Origin: Acidobacteriota bacterium
GTDB taxonomy: Bacteria > Actinomycetota > Acidimicrobiia > Acidimicrobiales > SHLQ01
DNA length: 13,648 nt
Reading direction: 5' to 3'
Assembly (NCBI GenBank): GCA_022562835.1
Contig: JADFOM010000040.1
Location: 1-13,648, forward strand
Shown here: one piece after another, positions 5,927-13,648 of the stretch
Position numbering within the stretch: position 1 is the first letter of the stretch
Layout: each line of letters starts with the position of its first letter
The notes under the pieces: generated by a model
Database searches by the model: none
Seen by the model: only the letters and a program-made list of their open reading frames with translations
Told to the model about the DNA's origin: nothing
Program-made: the position numbers and the translations under genes

Positions 5927-7453
5927 TCAGAACACGGGACCAGGCAGCTCGAAGTGCTTGCTTCCGGGCACTCCCATCCCCACAGAACGCGAATTCAGTC
6001 GCAGGACCTCTCGTCCCACCACAATGGGCACGGTCGACTCGACCAACAATGCTCCGGAACCAATGTCGTGTTCCTCGAGATCGAGCACGATCCGACGTCC
6101 TGAGCCAAGCTCAACGGCCTCAAGGCCGGCGACGACCGTAGCTCTGCCATCGACGACATGGCTGATCTCAACGACCGCGATCGCATCGAAATCGACATTC
6201 GCAAGCACTACCTGTGAGCCCGGCGATTCCTCGCTCAGAGGCAACGCCAACAGATGAGTCGACGACATGACAGAGCTTCCGATAGTCGACGAGAGGCCTG
6301 GCACCTGTTCAGCCCGCGGCTCCGGCGGCCCCGCGTCAACCCGCGACGCCACGACACCAACACCGTTCAGCGATCTTACGATCACCGAATAGTCCTCTAC
6401 GCCTCTGAGACGTGGTTTGCGGGACAGATCGACCAGCTCGTTGTGGCCTGCAAGGACCTTTAGCCTGAAGGGTTCGATCGCCACGGTTGGGTCGTTCGGA
6501 AGAATTTCGACGTCGACCTCTGCAGATTCCTCGGTCGGGTTGTACACGACGATAGTTGAGCGCTGGGGGCGTCTCACCGTTCCTACCGGAAACGACCAAG
6601 CAGTAGCTACTGAAGGCGCCGAAGCACCGATGACCATGCCTCGTGATGTGCCGCTGCCGTCATAGGTCTGGAGCCGTTCAGCGATCAACCGCCCCGATCG
6701 AACGCTGACGGTGGCCGAAACACGACCCGCCACTGTGATTGGACCGGCATCGACGTCTACCGCTGTGGGGTCCTGTGTCGCCACAGCCTCGGCGTCGACG
6801 ACACCGCTGCCGATCAGCAAAGGTGTCACCGATTTGCCGGGAACTACGACCGCGCGGAAATCGAGCGACTCTCTGACACCGTTTTCGGTTGCGAATACCA
6901 TGTCGACGACGGCGTCCTCGGGAAACGGATTGAACAAGACCATCGTCATCTCGCCACCGCGGTCGGTTGCGCCCCACGGCTCGTGCCACGTGTCAGACGC
7001 CCTGTCCACGCAGGGCTGTGTGTCCGAACCGAATTCTGAGAACACACTATGTTCGACGATGAAACCGGCTGGCGTCTCGACCGCTGCGGACACGAACATG
7101 CCCTTGTCCATACCCTCTGAGAGTGGCTGACTAACCAGTGAATTGGCGCCCACGACGAGTTCGATCGTCTGGGGCGGACGGACCTTGCCCGAGCGACGCT
7201 GTTGCCCGAACACCGTCACCAACACGACCTCAGCCTCGTCGGTCGGGTTCACGATCTCTACCGAATGTAAGTCTGAGAGGCGCCCCGCTGCACAGAACCA
7301 GGAGGACACCTCCTCGCTGATCGAGGCTGGCACGCCTGCTCCAACGGTCGAGTCGTCGACCTCCTCAGTGGGACGTGAGTTGACGTCATAGACCGACGCC
7401 GTGACCATCGCCGCAACGATGAGCACTATTGCAGGCCAGCGAAAAGTGCGCAT
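5927..7453 (-). CDS. DUF5719 family exported protein
   Basis: A 508-residue protein with an N-terminal signal or anchor helix (residues 6-22) and an otherwise beta-rich outer part. Assignment to DUF5719 rests on overall sequence style and position directly after a large glycosyltransferase, as in other actinobacteria; the function is unknown. I see four related units, each starting with a strand around an Asn, usually Asn-Pro (69-70, 175-176, 305-306, and Asn419 without the Pro). Each then has a strand-turn element (for example VVVPGKSVTPL, about 202-212) and ends with a 'valine-rich, then Arg or Glu' strand (for example GVGVVASRVD, 364-373). Cys54 and Cys148 could pair. The start ATG directly follows the glycosyltransferase TAG, with AGAGGAG at 7460-7466 six nt upstream, so the two are translationally coupled. 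It may be an accessory or sugar-binding partner of that enzyme; this is inference. Confidence 0.75.
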   Translation of the reverse strand: MRTFRWPAIVLIVAAMVTASVYDVNSRPTEEVDDSTVGAGVPASISEEVSSWFCAAGRLSDLHSVEIVNPTDEAEVVLVTVFGQQRRSGKVRPPQTIELVVGANSLVSQPLSEGMDKGMFVSAAVETPAGFIVEHSVFSEFGSDTQPCVDRASDTWHEPWGATDRGGEMTMVLFNPFPEDAVVDMVFATENGVRESLDFRAVVVPGKSVTPLLIGSGVVDAEAVATQDPTAVDVDAGPITVAGRVSATVSVRSGRLIAERLQTYDGSGTSRGMVIGASAPSVATAWSFPVGTVRRPQRSTIVVYNPTEESAEVDVEILPNDPTVAIEPFRLKVLAGHNELVDLSRKPRLRGVEDYSVIVRSLNGVGVVASRVDAGPPEPRAEQVPGLSSTIGSSVMSSTHLLALPLSEESPGSQVVLANVDFDAIAVVEISHVVDGRATVVAGLEAVELGSGRRIVLDLEEHDIGSGALLVESTVPIVVGREVLRLNSRSVGMGVPGSKHFELPGPVF

Positions 7454-10400
7454 CTAGGACTCCTCTCTGCGGCCAAAGGCGCCAGCGGTAGCCAACCTCA
7501 TGGCCAGCATTGCCAATACCAGCCAGCCGATCAGCTGGGCCACCCTTGCCAGTTTTTCCGAGGACGCTGCTTCAAAGCGCAGAGCGCCATCACCCCCGGT
7601 TTGCACAGGGAATTCGTTCGCCCATTCGTTGTGAATTACCCTGTCGACCCTGGATTCGGACACCTCTAGATCCCAGCCGGTCTCGGCGTTGTATGCAGCG
7701 ACAAGGTCCTGTTCGCCGGGCACGATCCCTTCGAATGTCGACGGACCGGTCCGTTCGAGCAGAGTTGGGACGCCGTGGCTTTGCAACACGGTGTCCTCGT
7801 TCTCGCCGTCTGGCACCGAACGTCTCGTCGACGTGTCGACCGCACTCTCGAATATTGTGACCGCACCATTGACGCCCTCGATTCTGCGCAGGTCGAGCTG
7901 TTCGCCCATCGACGCGAGGACCGCAGGGTCTACCGGTCGCTCGACCTCTCCGAACGGCCTTTCACCGAGCCGTTCGACTATTACGACGAAGCGAATGCCA
8001 TAGTCGGCCAGACGTGCACCCAGTCGGTTCTCTTGTCCAGCGAGGGCGATCCGAATTTCCTGACCGAGGTCTTGCATCCCCCGAGAAGGTTCATCGATCC
8101 AGCGATTCGAGATGTTGGGCTGCCCATCATCGCTGGTGGCATAGGCCAGTGTTCCATCGAGGCGGTACCCACGTAGGCCGAGCACGTCGGGATCACCGAT
8201 CCACAGGACCCGGTAGCCACCGGGCTCGGTCGCGTCCAAGACCGACAATGGCACCGCCAGATCGCGTCGCGGCATTAGCCAGCGGCCCTCGAACGATGCA
8301 CCAATGACAGGCAACGTCCAGATGACGAGAGCGGCTATCCCGAGCGCCGGCAAGAACCGACGCCAGGTCCGCGATCGACCGAGGATGTCGGCCTCTACCG
8401 AGATGGCACCCATCGCGGCAGCAACACCAAGACCAAGTCCAGCCACCACCAACAACATGTCGGTTTGACCGACCGCCACTGGGATTGCACCCCACTCGTC
8501 GGCCCACGCAATGCCCCAGGCGCCGAGCGCGACGAACCAACCTCGCACGGCCCAGGCAAGCCGCCATCCCCTCGAAAAGAGCAGGGCTAGCCCGCTCGGC
8601 ACCAATATCGCCCAGCCGAGCCAGCCAACGTCGAGCGGCCCGGTATCGAAATGCAACATGTCGACCAACGAAAGGTCGCCCGGCGCGGCGTCTCGCGCCA
8701 CGCCGATCGTTGCCCAGGTGCCGCCATCGGAGGCGAGATCGATGAGCATCGGGGTATTGAGCGCCATGGCAATCGCAATGACGGCTATCGATCCGAACAC
8801 CAGACGGAACAGACGCGCTGGGTGTCCAGCGCAAATTGAACCGACCAAGAGTCCCGCGACGATTACCCCAAAGCCGACCAACGCGATTGGCGCGTAGGCC
8901 ACGACGAGGCCAGCGATCAACCCGGAGGCGACAACGATGCGCAACAGCGGCCAGTTTCCGCTCGGTCCGGCAGGTCCGCCACGATCACCGAACGGCGTTG
9001 CACCGAGCAGCCGGGCGAAGCCTGCAAAAACATAGGGTGCCGCGGCATAAACGATCAGTGGCGACCACTGCGCCTTCGCCACTGCGTTGAATACCACCGG
9101 GTTGGCTGCGTACACGACCGCGCACACGACGCGAGCACGCGTCGAGGTCGTCGGACGCAGCAATCGCCAGGCACCAAACACTCCGAGCGGGATCAGACCG
9201 AGAATGCTGATGAGACGTACGAGCCCATCAGCACCAAGGAAGGCCATGTTTGCCCCGCCGAGGAACGCCAGCCCGATTGGTGCGGCCCCCGAATCCCCCA
9301 TTGAGACGGGGCGCCAACCCCCCCACCATTGGACGATGAAACCCTCGATGCCCTCGGGAAAGGCTGCGAACTCCCCGACGACGGGGATCCCGCTCAGCAG
9401 GTGCCGCGACCCGAACAGGAAGAGGGCGATGAATACCGCACCAGCAATCATCGAGGAGCGCATTGACTGCTCCTGCATGGTCGCTGCCATCGCGGACCGC
9501 GATTGAGCGATCATGCCTTCATCGGTATCAACGATGGAGTGCAGGAATCTGCTCGCCCGAATGCTGCCCCGCTGTTGGAGGTGCCGTAGCTCTCGATCGG
9601 GAATTTGGCGGACCGACTTAAGCGTCGCGCGACGTTTGCGAACACTTGAGATCCGTCTCAGGTTCCATGTCCAGGCACTCAACGCCGCGCTGGCGTGGGA
9701 AAAACGGAGCGTCACCGTCGAGACAACTGCGGAAGCCAGGGTGATCACGAGCAGCTGAGGGAGAATCAAGACCAGAGACAGAACGCTGTAGTTGGCCATG
9801 ACCGTGCGCAGCTCGTGGCGTCGTCTCAGCCGGTCGATGTCACCATCGACTCGTTCAGAAACGTCCTCGACGTGCCGAACGTGGGCGTCAGGACAAACGA
9901 CAACGCGCGCTCCAGCGAGCTGTGCTCGCCAACAGAGATCGACATCCTCGCCGATCAATATCATCGACTCGTCAAAGCCTCCGATCGCCTCGAACAGACC
10001 CGAGTGAACCAGCTGAGCCCCGCCGGGTGTCACGAGAACATCGGCGACCGCATCGCGTTGGCCCTGGTCGAATTCATCGGCTCCAGCCAGCTCGCCGGTC
10101 ACGGCAAACTTGTCGCAGCTGACACCGACGTGTTGAATCCGAGTCGGATCATCCCAATAGACGAACTTCGGTCCGACAACAGCGGCCCTGGATCTAGCGG
10201 CCTCACCGACCATCTCCGCGACAGCGTCGGGTTCGAAAAACACATCGTCATGACAAAAGAGGTAGTAGGTGGTCTCGATTCCGAGATCGGCGGCGCGGTT
10301 CATCGCCGCGCCGAATCCAGCGTTGTGGCTGGCCGGACGAAAAACCTTGGCCGCGGGCACGAGCTCCTTGACACTCGCGTCGATATGGCGATCCTCGCAG

Positions 10401-10573
10401 AGGTCGACCACGACGACCGCCAGATTCGGATAACGCTGCCGGGCTAGTGAGACAAGGGTCTCATCGAACGGCGCATCCGGACCTGAAACCGCAACGACGG
10501 CGAGCACGCGCGGCGCGTCTTCGCCACTCGACGCATCTCGTGCATCGGTCTGACGGGATACAGGGACGGGCAT
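7454..10573 (-). CDS. GT2 glycosyltransferase fused to a large polytopic membrane module
   Basis: A 1039-residue protein. Residues about 22-260 form a family-2 glycosyltransferase: an opening strand VLAVVAVSG, NAGFG (84-88), an HDD metal/nucleotide-binding motif (Asp109-Asp110), and a catalytic-type GED (208-210) followed by LCWRAQLAG. It resembles rhamnosyl- and galactofuranosyl-transferase relatives. From about 264 come roughly 13 hydrophobic segments, with a loop containing WWGGWRP that recalls GT-C-type enzymes, then a soluble stretch of about 150 residues and a final helix before RREES. The donor may be the GDP-6-deoxyhexose made by the divergent gmd/rmd pair (inference). The ATG at 10573 is chosen because GAGGG at 10584-10588 precedes it by 10 nt. 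The frame stays open to 10960, but that extension would overlap rmd and reads as shadow. The stop abuts the ATG of DUF5719. Confidence 0.88.
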   Translation of the reverse strand: MPVPVSRQTDARDASSGEDAPRVLAVVAVSGPDAPFDETLVSLARQRYPNLAVVVVDLCEDRHIDASVKELVPAAKVFRPASHNAGFGAAMNRAADLGIETTYYLFCHDDVFFEPDAVAEMVGEAARSRAAVVGPKFVYWDDPTRIQHVGVSCDKFAVTGELAGADEFDQGQRDAVADVLVTPGGAQLVHSGLFEAIGGFDESMILIGEDVDLCWRAQLAGARVVVCPDAHVRHVEDVSERVDGDIDRLRRRHELRTVMANYSVLSLVLILPQLLVITLASAVVSTVTLRFSHASAALSAWTWNLRRISSVRKRRATLKSVRQIPDRELRHLQQRGSIRASRFLHSIVDTDEGMIAQSRSAMAATMQEQSMRSSMIAGAVFIALFLFGSRHLLSGIPVVGEFAAFPEGIEGFIVQWWGGWRPVSMGDSGAAPIGLAFLGGANMAFLGADGLVRLISILGLIPLGVFGAWRLLRPTTSTRARVVCAVVYAANPVVFNAVAKAQWSPLIVYAAAPYVFAGFARLLGATPFGDRGGPAGPSGNWPLLRIVVASGLIAGLVVAYAPIALVGFGVIVAGLLVGSICAGHPARLFRLVFGSIAVIAIAMALNTPMLIDLASDGGTWATIGVARDAAPGDLSLVDMLHFDTGPLDVGWLGWAILVPSGLALLFSRGWRLAWAVRGWFVALGAWGIAWADEWGAIPVAVGQTDMLLVVAGLGLGVAAAMGAISVEADILGRSRTWRRFLPALGIAALVIWTLPVIGASFEGRWLMPRRDLAVPLSVLDATEPGGYRVLWIGDPDVLGLRGYRLDGTLAYATSDDGQPNISNRWIDEPSRGMQDLGQEIRIALAGQENRLGARLADYGIRFVVIVERLGERPFGEVERPVDPAVLASMGEQLDLRRIEGVNGAVTIFESAVDTSTRRSVPDGENEDTVLQSHGVPTLLERTGPSTFEGIVPGEQDLVAAYNAETGWDLEVSESRVDRVIHNEWANEFPVQTGGDGALRFEAASSEKLARVAQLIGWLVLAMLAMRLATAGAFGRREES
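7460..7466 (-). promoter_or_regulatory. Strong Shine-Dalgarno site for DUF5719 inside the glycosyltransferase end
   Basis: AGAGGAG on the minus strand, 6 nt before the DUF5719 ATG at 7453 and within the last codons of the glycosyltransferase. Together with the TAG-ATG junction it indicates coupled translation. Confidence 0.75.
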
Positions 10574-10583
10574 ATCCCGTTCA

Positions 10584-10588
10584 CCCTC
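10584..10588 (-). promoter_or_regulatory. Shine-Dalgarno site deciding the glycosyltransferase start
   Basis: GAGGG on the minus strand with a 10-nt spacer to the ATG at 10573. The rest of 10574-10729 is the divergent intergenic region. It must hold promoters for both arms, but I find no confident -10/-35 pair in it. Confidence 0.4.
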
Positions 10589-10729
10589 GTCGGGGCGGGA
10601 TTCGACAAGATCTTCAGGGATGGCCGAAGGGTACTCCGTCGCGCCCGTCTCTCTAGAGCACCCATGCCGATATCCTGACCAAGCCGTGGAAAATCCAGCC
10701 TCCTCTTCCAAATCCAAAATTGATCCAAC

Positions 10730-11668
10730 GTGCCTGAACGCGCTCTGATCACTGGCGCCAACGGGTTCGTCGGGCACTATCTGCATGAGCACCTCGCCTC
10801 GCACGGTGATGAGGTGCATGGCACGGATCGCAGCTCCGGCGGACCGGACATCTGCGATGTCGAGGCGATCAGCGCTCTCATGGCGGACCTCCGGCCCGAC
10901 ACCGTGTACCACCTTGCGGCGCAAAGTGATGTGGCCGCCTCGTGGGAAAGACCCCTGCACACCATCCGGGTCAATGTGGAAGGCACCTACGCCGTGCTTG
11001 AAGCATGTCGCCGGGCTGGGGTATCACGGGTTCTCGCGGTGACCAGTGCCGATATCTATGGTCCGGTCGACCCGTCAATGTTGCCGTTGACCGAGGAAAG
11101 CGCGGTGCGCCCCGTCAGCCCCTACGCGGCGAGCAAGGCCGCGGCGGACATGATCTGTCTCCAGGCTTGGCTCGGACACGGACAGGAGGTGATCCGGGCG
11201 CGGAGCTTCAACCATTTCGGGCCATTTCAGAGCACCCGGTTCGTCACCGCTGCGCTCGCCGAGAGGGTTGTTGCCGCCGAGCGTCAGGAGCCACACACTG
11301 TGCGCATCGGCAATCTCGAAGCACGCCGCGACTTCACCGACGTGCGTGACGTGGTTTCGGCGTACCGACTGCTCGCTCATCGTGGTACCGCCGGCGAGGC
11401 TTACAACGTCTGCAGCGGCAACGACATCGCCATCGCAGATCTCGCGGCCGCGCTGATCGACCGGTCTGCCGTAGCGCTCGACGTGGTGGTCGATCCCGAC
11501 CTAACCCGGCCGGTCGACCTGCCGGTCCTGCGCGGGAGCAAGGACAAGCTGCGGGCCGCGACCGACTGGGCGCCAGCCTATTCACTCAACCAGAGCCTCG
11601 ACGACATCATCGACAGTCAACGCAATGCGGTGGATGCCGCCACAGCAAAACAACGAAACGAGAGCTGA
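10730..11668 (+). CDS. rmd: GDP-4-keto-6-deoxy-D-mannose reductase (short-chain dehydrogenase family)
   Basis: A 312-residue extended SDR. The NAD(P)-binding glycine motif is GANGFVG (9-15), with YHLAAQSDV at 60-68, Ser106 in VTSADIYG and the catalytic Tyr132-xxx-Lys136 in SPYAASK. A substrate-loop region NHFGPFQ (161-167) corresponds to the NHxGPxQ seen in Rmd proteins. It would reduce the keto sugar made by the next gene, giving GDP-D-rhamnose if the family-typical stereochemistry holds; GDP-6-deoxy-D-talose is an alternative. It lacks the look of GDP-L-fucose synthase. The start is a GTG, the first start codon after an in-frame TGA at 10721-10723; no Shine-Dalgarno is seen, so it may be leaderless. 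It is divergent from the glycosyltransferase and ends 1 nt before gmd. Confidence 0.82.
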   Translation: MPERALITGANGFVGHYLHEHLASHGDEVHGTDRSSGGPDICDVEAISALMADLRPDTVYHLAAQSDVAASWERPLHTIRVNVEGTYAVLEACRRAGVSRVLAVTSADIYGPVDPSMLPLTEESAVRPVSPYAASKAAADMICLQAWLGHGQEVIRARSFNHFGPFQSTRFVTAALAERVVAAERQEPHTVRIGNLEARRDFTDVRDVVSAYRLLAHRGTAGEAYNVCSGNDIAIADLAAALIDRSAVALDVVVDPDLTRPVDLPVLRGSKDKLRAATDWAPAYSLNQSLDDIIDSQRNAVDAATAKQRNES

Positions 11669-11669
11669 C

Positions 11670-12647
11670 ATGCCGAAGGCATTGATCACCGGCGTCACGG
11701 GACAGGACGGCAGCTATCTCGCCGAGTTCCTACTCGACAAGGGTTACGACGTCGTGGGCATGGTGCGACGGTCCAGCACCGTCAATTTTGAACGCATCGC
11801 GCATATCCAGGACCAGATCCAGTTCGTCAACGGCGACCTGCTGGATCAGGTTTCGATGATCGAAGCGTTGAGCACGCACCGACCCGACGAGGTCTACAAC
11901 CTCGCGGCCCAGTCATTCGTACAAACATCGTTCGGTCAACCCGTACTGACCGGAGAGACGACCGCGCTAGGTGTCACCCGCATACTCGATGCAATCCGCC
12001 TCGTCGACACAGGCATCCGCTTCTATCAAGCCAGCAGCAGCGAGATGTTTGGCCAGGTGCACGAAGTCCCCCAAACCGAGGCGACGTCGTTTCACCCACG
12101 CAGCCCCTATGGCGTAGCCAAGGTCTACGGACACTGGATAACGGTCAACTACCGCGAGAGCTACGGTCTGCACGCCTCATCGGGCATGTTGTTCAATCAC
12201 GAGAGCCCACGACGAGGGATGGAGTTCGTGACCCGGAAGATCTCTCATGCCGTTGCAATGATCTCGCTTGGACGGCAAGAGGAACTTCGGCTCGGCAACC
12301 TAGATGCGCAACGTGACTGGGGCTTCGCCGGCGATTATGTCGAGGCGATGTGGCGAATGCTCCAGCAGGACGTCCCCGACGACTATGTGGTCTGTACTGG
12401 TGAAACGCACTCTGTGAAAGAGTTCTGCGAGATCGCGTTCTCGCACGCGCAACTCGACTACAAGGACTTTGTGGTCATCGATGAGGAGTTCTTCCGTCCC
12501 GCGGAGGTTGACCTGCTGGTCGGTGATTATTCGAAGGCAAACGAGAATCTCGGATGGAAGCCGGCCACATCGTTCGTCGATCTCGTCACGATGATGGTCG
12601 ACGCCGACCTTGCGTTGCTCACCGGCAAGCTCGACTCGATCAGCTGA
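11670..12647 (+). CDS. gmd: GDP-mannose 4,6-dehydratase
   Basis: Converts GDP-D-mannose to GDP-4-keto-6-deoxy-D-mannose in the cytosol. The 325-residue protein has the glycine motif GVTGQDG (8-14), the RRSST segment at 33-37, YNLAAQSFV at 76-84, the active-site region ASSSEMFG (121-128), Tyr147-xxx-Lys151 in SPYGVAK, and the family hallmark NHESPRRG (176-183). The C-terminal signature EVDLLVGDYSKANENLGW is present, so it is complete though slightly shorter than many Gmd proteins. The frame is open further upstream, but the ATG at 11670 is preferred: it follows the rmd stop by 1 nt and has GAGAG a few bases upstream. Its product feeds directly to rmd, and cofD follows 3 nt later, so the three form one operon. 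No mannose-1-phosphate guanylyltransferase is in the window. Confidence 0.95.
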   Translation: MPKALITGVTGQDGSYLAEFLLDKGYDVVGMVRRSSTVNFERIAHIQDQIQFVNGDLLDQVSMIEALSTHRPDEVYNLAAQSFVQTSFGQPVLTGETTALGVTRILDAIRLVDTGIRFYQASSSEMFGQVHEVPQTEATSFHPRSPYGVAKVYGHWITVNYRESYGLHASSGMLFNHESPRRGMEFVTRKISHAVAMISLGRQEELRLGNLDAQRDWGFAGDYVEAMWRMLQQDVPDDYVVCTGETHSVKEFCEIAFSHAQLDYKDFVVIDEEFFRPAEVDLLVGDYSKANENLGWKPATSFVDLVTMMVDADLALLTGKLDSIS

Positions 12648-12650
12648 TCG

Positions 12651-13601
12651 GTGAGCCCACAACGAGTTGTCGTGCTCGCGGGCGGCGTCGGAGCCGCACG
12701 GTTCCTGCGCGGGTTGCTCGGAGTCATCGATCCACGTTCGGTTACTGCGATCGTCAACACCGCTGACGACATCGAGCTATACGGTCTGCACGTCAGTCCC
12801 GATCTCGATACCGTCACCTACACGCTGGCAGGTGCGGTTGATGGCGCACGGGGTTGGGGCCTCGTCGATGAAACATGGTCCGCGATGGGGATGCTTCAGC
12901 GCTACGGCGACGATGCGTGGTTCAACCTTGGCGACCAGGATCTCGGCACACATCTCTACCGAACCAAGCGACTCGCGCAGGGCGCCACGCTAAGCGAGGT
13001 GACTGCGGAAATTGTGGCCGGGTGGGACCTCGAGCTCGAGGTACTGCCGATGACCGACCACCTCGTGCAAACCCGTGTAGTTGTCGATGGTTCCGAGATC
13101 GGGTTCCAGGACTATTTCGTCAAGCACCAACACAACGTTGCGGTCAGCGATATTCGATTTGACGGCATCGAGTCGGCGTCGGCCGCACCCGGAGTGCTCG
13201 AGCGAATCGGCGAAGCTGACGTCATCGTCATCGCGCCGAGCAACCCGCTCGTGTCGATCGGACCTATTCTCGCCGTGCCCGCCATTAGGTCCGCTGTTGA
13301 GAAACGCAGACGCGACGTCGTGGCCATTTCACCCATCGTCGGTGGTGCAGCGCTAAAGGGACCGGCCGATCGAATGATGACCGAACTCGACCACGACTCG
13401 AGCGCCGCGGGGGTGGCCACGCTCTACACATCGCTTGGGTCTGCCTTGGTCGTGGACCGCGTCGATGCCCGTCACGCCGCAGCGATAAGGGCGATCGGCA
13501 TGGAGCCAGTCATCACCGACACCGTGATGGACACCATCGAGATCGCGGAAGCGCTTGCGCTATCCACTCTGCACGCCGTCGATCGAAGGACTACTCCATG
13601 A
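12651..13601 (+). CDS. cofD: CofD/FbiA, F420 precursor transferase (2-phospho-L-lactate transferase family)
   Basis: Joins a three-carbon phospho-acid unit to the riboflavin-derived chromophore Fo during coenzyme F420 synthesis. The donor is a lactyl- or enolpyruvyl-diphospho-guanosine; in actinobacteria the enolpyruvyl form giving dehydro-F420-0 is established for mycobacteria. The 316-residue length is typical. Motifs seen are the nucleotide-binding start GGVGAARFLRGL (11-22), NTADD (36-40), FNLGDQDLGTHLYRT (91-105), PSNPLVSIGPIL (196-207) and SPIVGGAALKGPADRMM (227-243). It starts at a GTG 3 nt after the gmd stop without a clear Shine-Dalgarno, which points to coupling with the sugar genes. 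Its TGA overlaps the ATG of the next gene. Confidence 0.96.
   Translation: MSPQRVVVLAGGVGAARFLRGLLGVIDPRSVTAIVNTADDIELYGLHVSPDLDTVTYTLAGAVDGARGWGLVDETWSAMGMLQRYGDDAWFNLGDQDLGTHLYRTKRLAQGATLSEVTAEIVAGWDLELEVLPMTDHLVQTRVVVDGSEIGFQDYFVKHQHNVAVSDIRFDGIESASAAPGVLERIGEADVIVIAPSNPLVSIGPILAVPAIRSAVEKRRRDVVAISPIVGGAALKGPADRMMTELDHDSSAAGVATLYTSLGSALVVDRVDARHAAAIRAIGMEPVITDTVMDTIEIAEALALSTLHAVDRRTTP
13586..13590 (+). promoter_or_regulatory. Shine-Dalgarno site for the gene after cofD
   Basis: AAGGA lies 7 nt before the ATG at 13598 and inside the cofD 3' end. It supports the overlapping start as real. Confidence 0.6.
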
Positions 13602-13648
13602 ATCTCGAACTGATCGCCGTCGAAGCGGCAGGCGCCCCGCGTGTAGGT
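13598..13648 (+). CDS. cofE: 5' end of a probable cofE (F420-0:gamma-glutamyl ligase), cut by the window edge
   Basis: Only 17 codons are visible (MNLELIAVEAAGAPRVG). The ATG overlaps the cofD TGA as ATGA and has a good AAGGA site, so a coupled gene begins here. The opening strand followed by a short Pro-containing turn resembles the start of CofE/FbiB N-terminal domains, and cofD-cofE is a very common order. The enzyme would add glutamates to F420-0. The identity rests mainly on position. Confidence 0.55.
   Translation, partial: MNLELIAVEAAGAPRVG

Noticed and set aside
9695..10447. Plus-strand frame of 250 codons across the GT2 domain
   Set aside because: It is the antisense of a region with clear GT2 motifs; its composition is not protein-like.
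10574..10960. N-terminal extension of the glycosyltransferase frame, giving a 1168-residue protein
   Set aside because: It overlaps the divergent rmd gene, has no domain character, and a start with a Shine-Dalgarno site exists at 10573.

Overview
The window reads as chromosomal DNA from a GC-rich actinobacterium, most likely an Acidimicrobiia-type lineage. The grounds are a coenzyme F420 gene (cofD) followed by the start of a second (probably cofE), a DUF3499 protein, a DUF5719 protein next to a glycosyltransferase, frequent GTG starts, and tightly packed genes with few clear Shine-Dalgarno sites. The taxonomic call is inference from gene content. I see no rRNA, tRNA, CRISPR array, transposase or phage gene.

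Left part (8-3434, all minus strand). In transcription order: a DUF3499 small cysteine/histidine protein (3434-3180), a CPBP-family intramembrane protease (3037-2276), a 65-residue two-CxxC zinc-ribbon protein (2162-1965), and a large multi-spanning membrane protein of the '6-pyruvoyl-tetrahydropterin synthase-related' type, probably a GT-C-like envelope enzyme (1801-8). Gaps of 113-163 bases separate them, so they need not form one operon. The last gene stops where, from memory, relatives continue, so it may be frameshifted close to the window edge.

Middle (3492-5905, plus strand). ftsH is transcribed divergently from DUF3499 and carries an unusual run of 13 prolines plus a Ser-Gly repeat before its first membrane helix. 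Eight bases later comes a membrane-anchored thioredoxin-fold protein. A perfect 9-bp hairpin separates this pair from the next, convergent operon.

Right part. On the minus strand, a GT2 glycosyltransferase fused to a large polytopic membrane module (10573-7454) is coupled by TAG-ATG to an exported DUF5719 protein (7453-5927) that appears to hold four copies of a beta-rich unit. Divergently on the plus strand lie a GDP-6-deoxy-4-keto-mannose reductase (rmd), GDP-mannose 4,6-dehydratase (gmd), cofD and the first 17 codons of a probable cofE, spaced by 1 nt, 3 nt and a 4-nt overlap.

Together, gmd and rmd would supply a GDP-6-deoxyhexose, most simply GDP-D-rhamnose. The GT2/membrane fusion, the GT-C-like protein and DUF5719 are plausible parts of an uncharacterised cell-envelope glycan assembly route. 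The F420 genes share the sugar-nucleotide operon, echoing the mycobacterial fbiAB neighbourhood, where dTDP-L-rhamnose genes sit close by.
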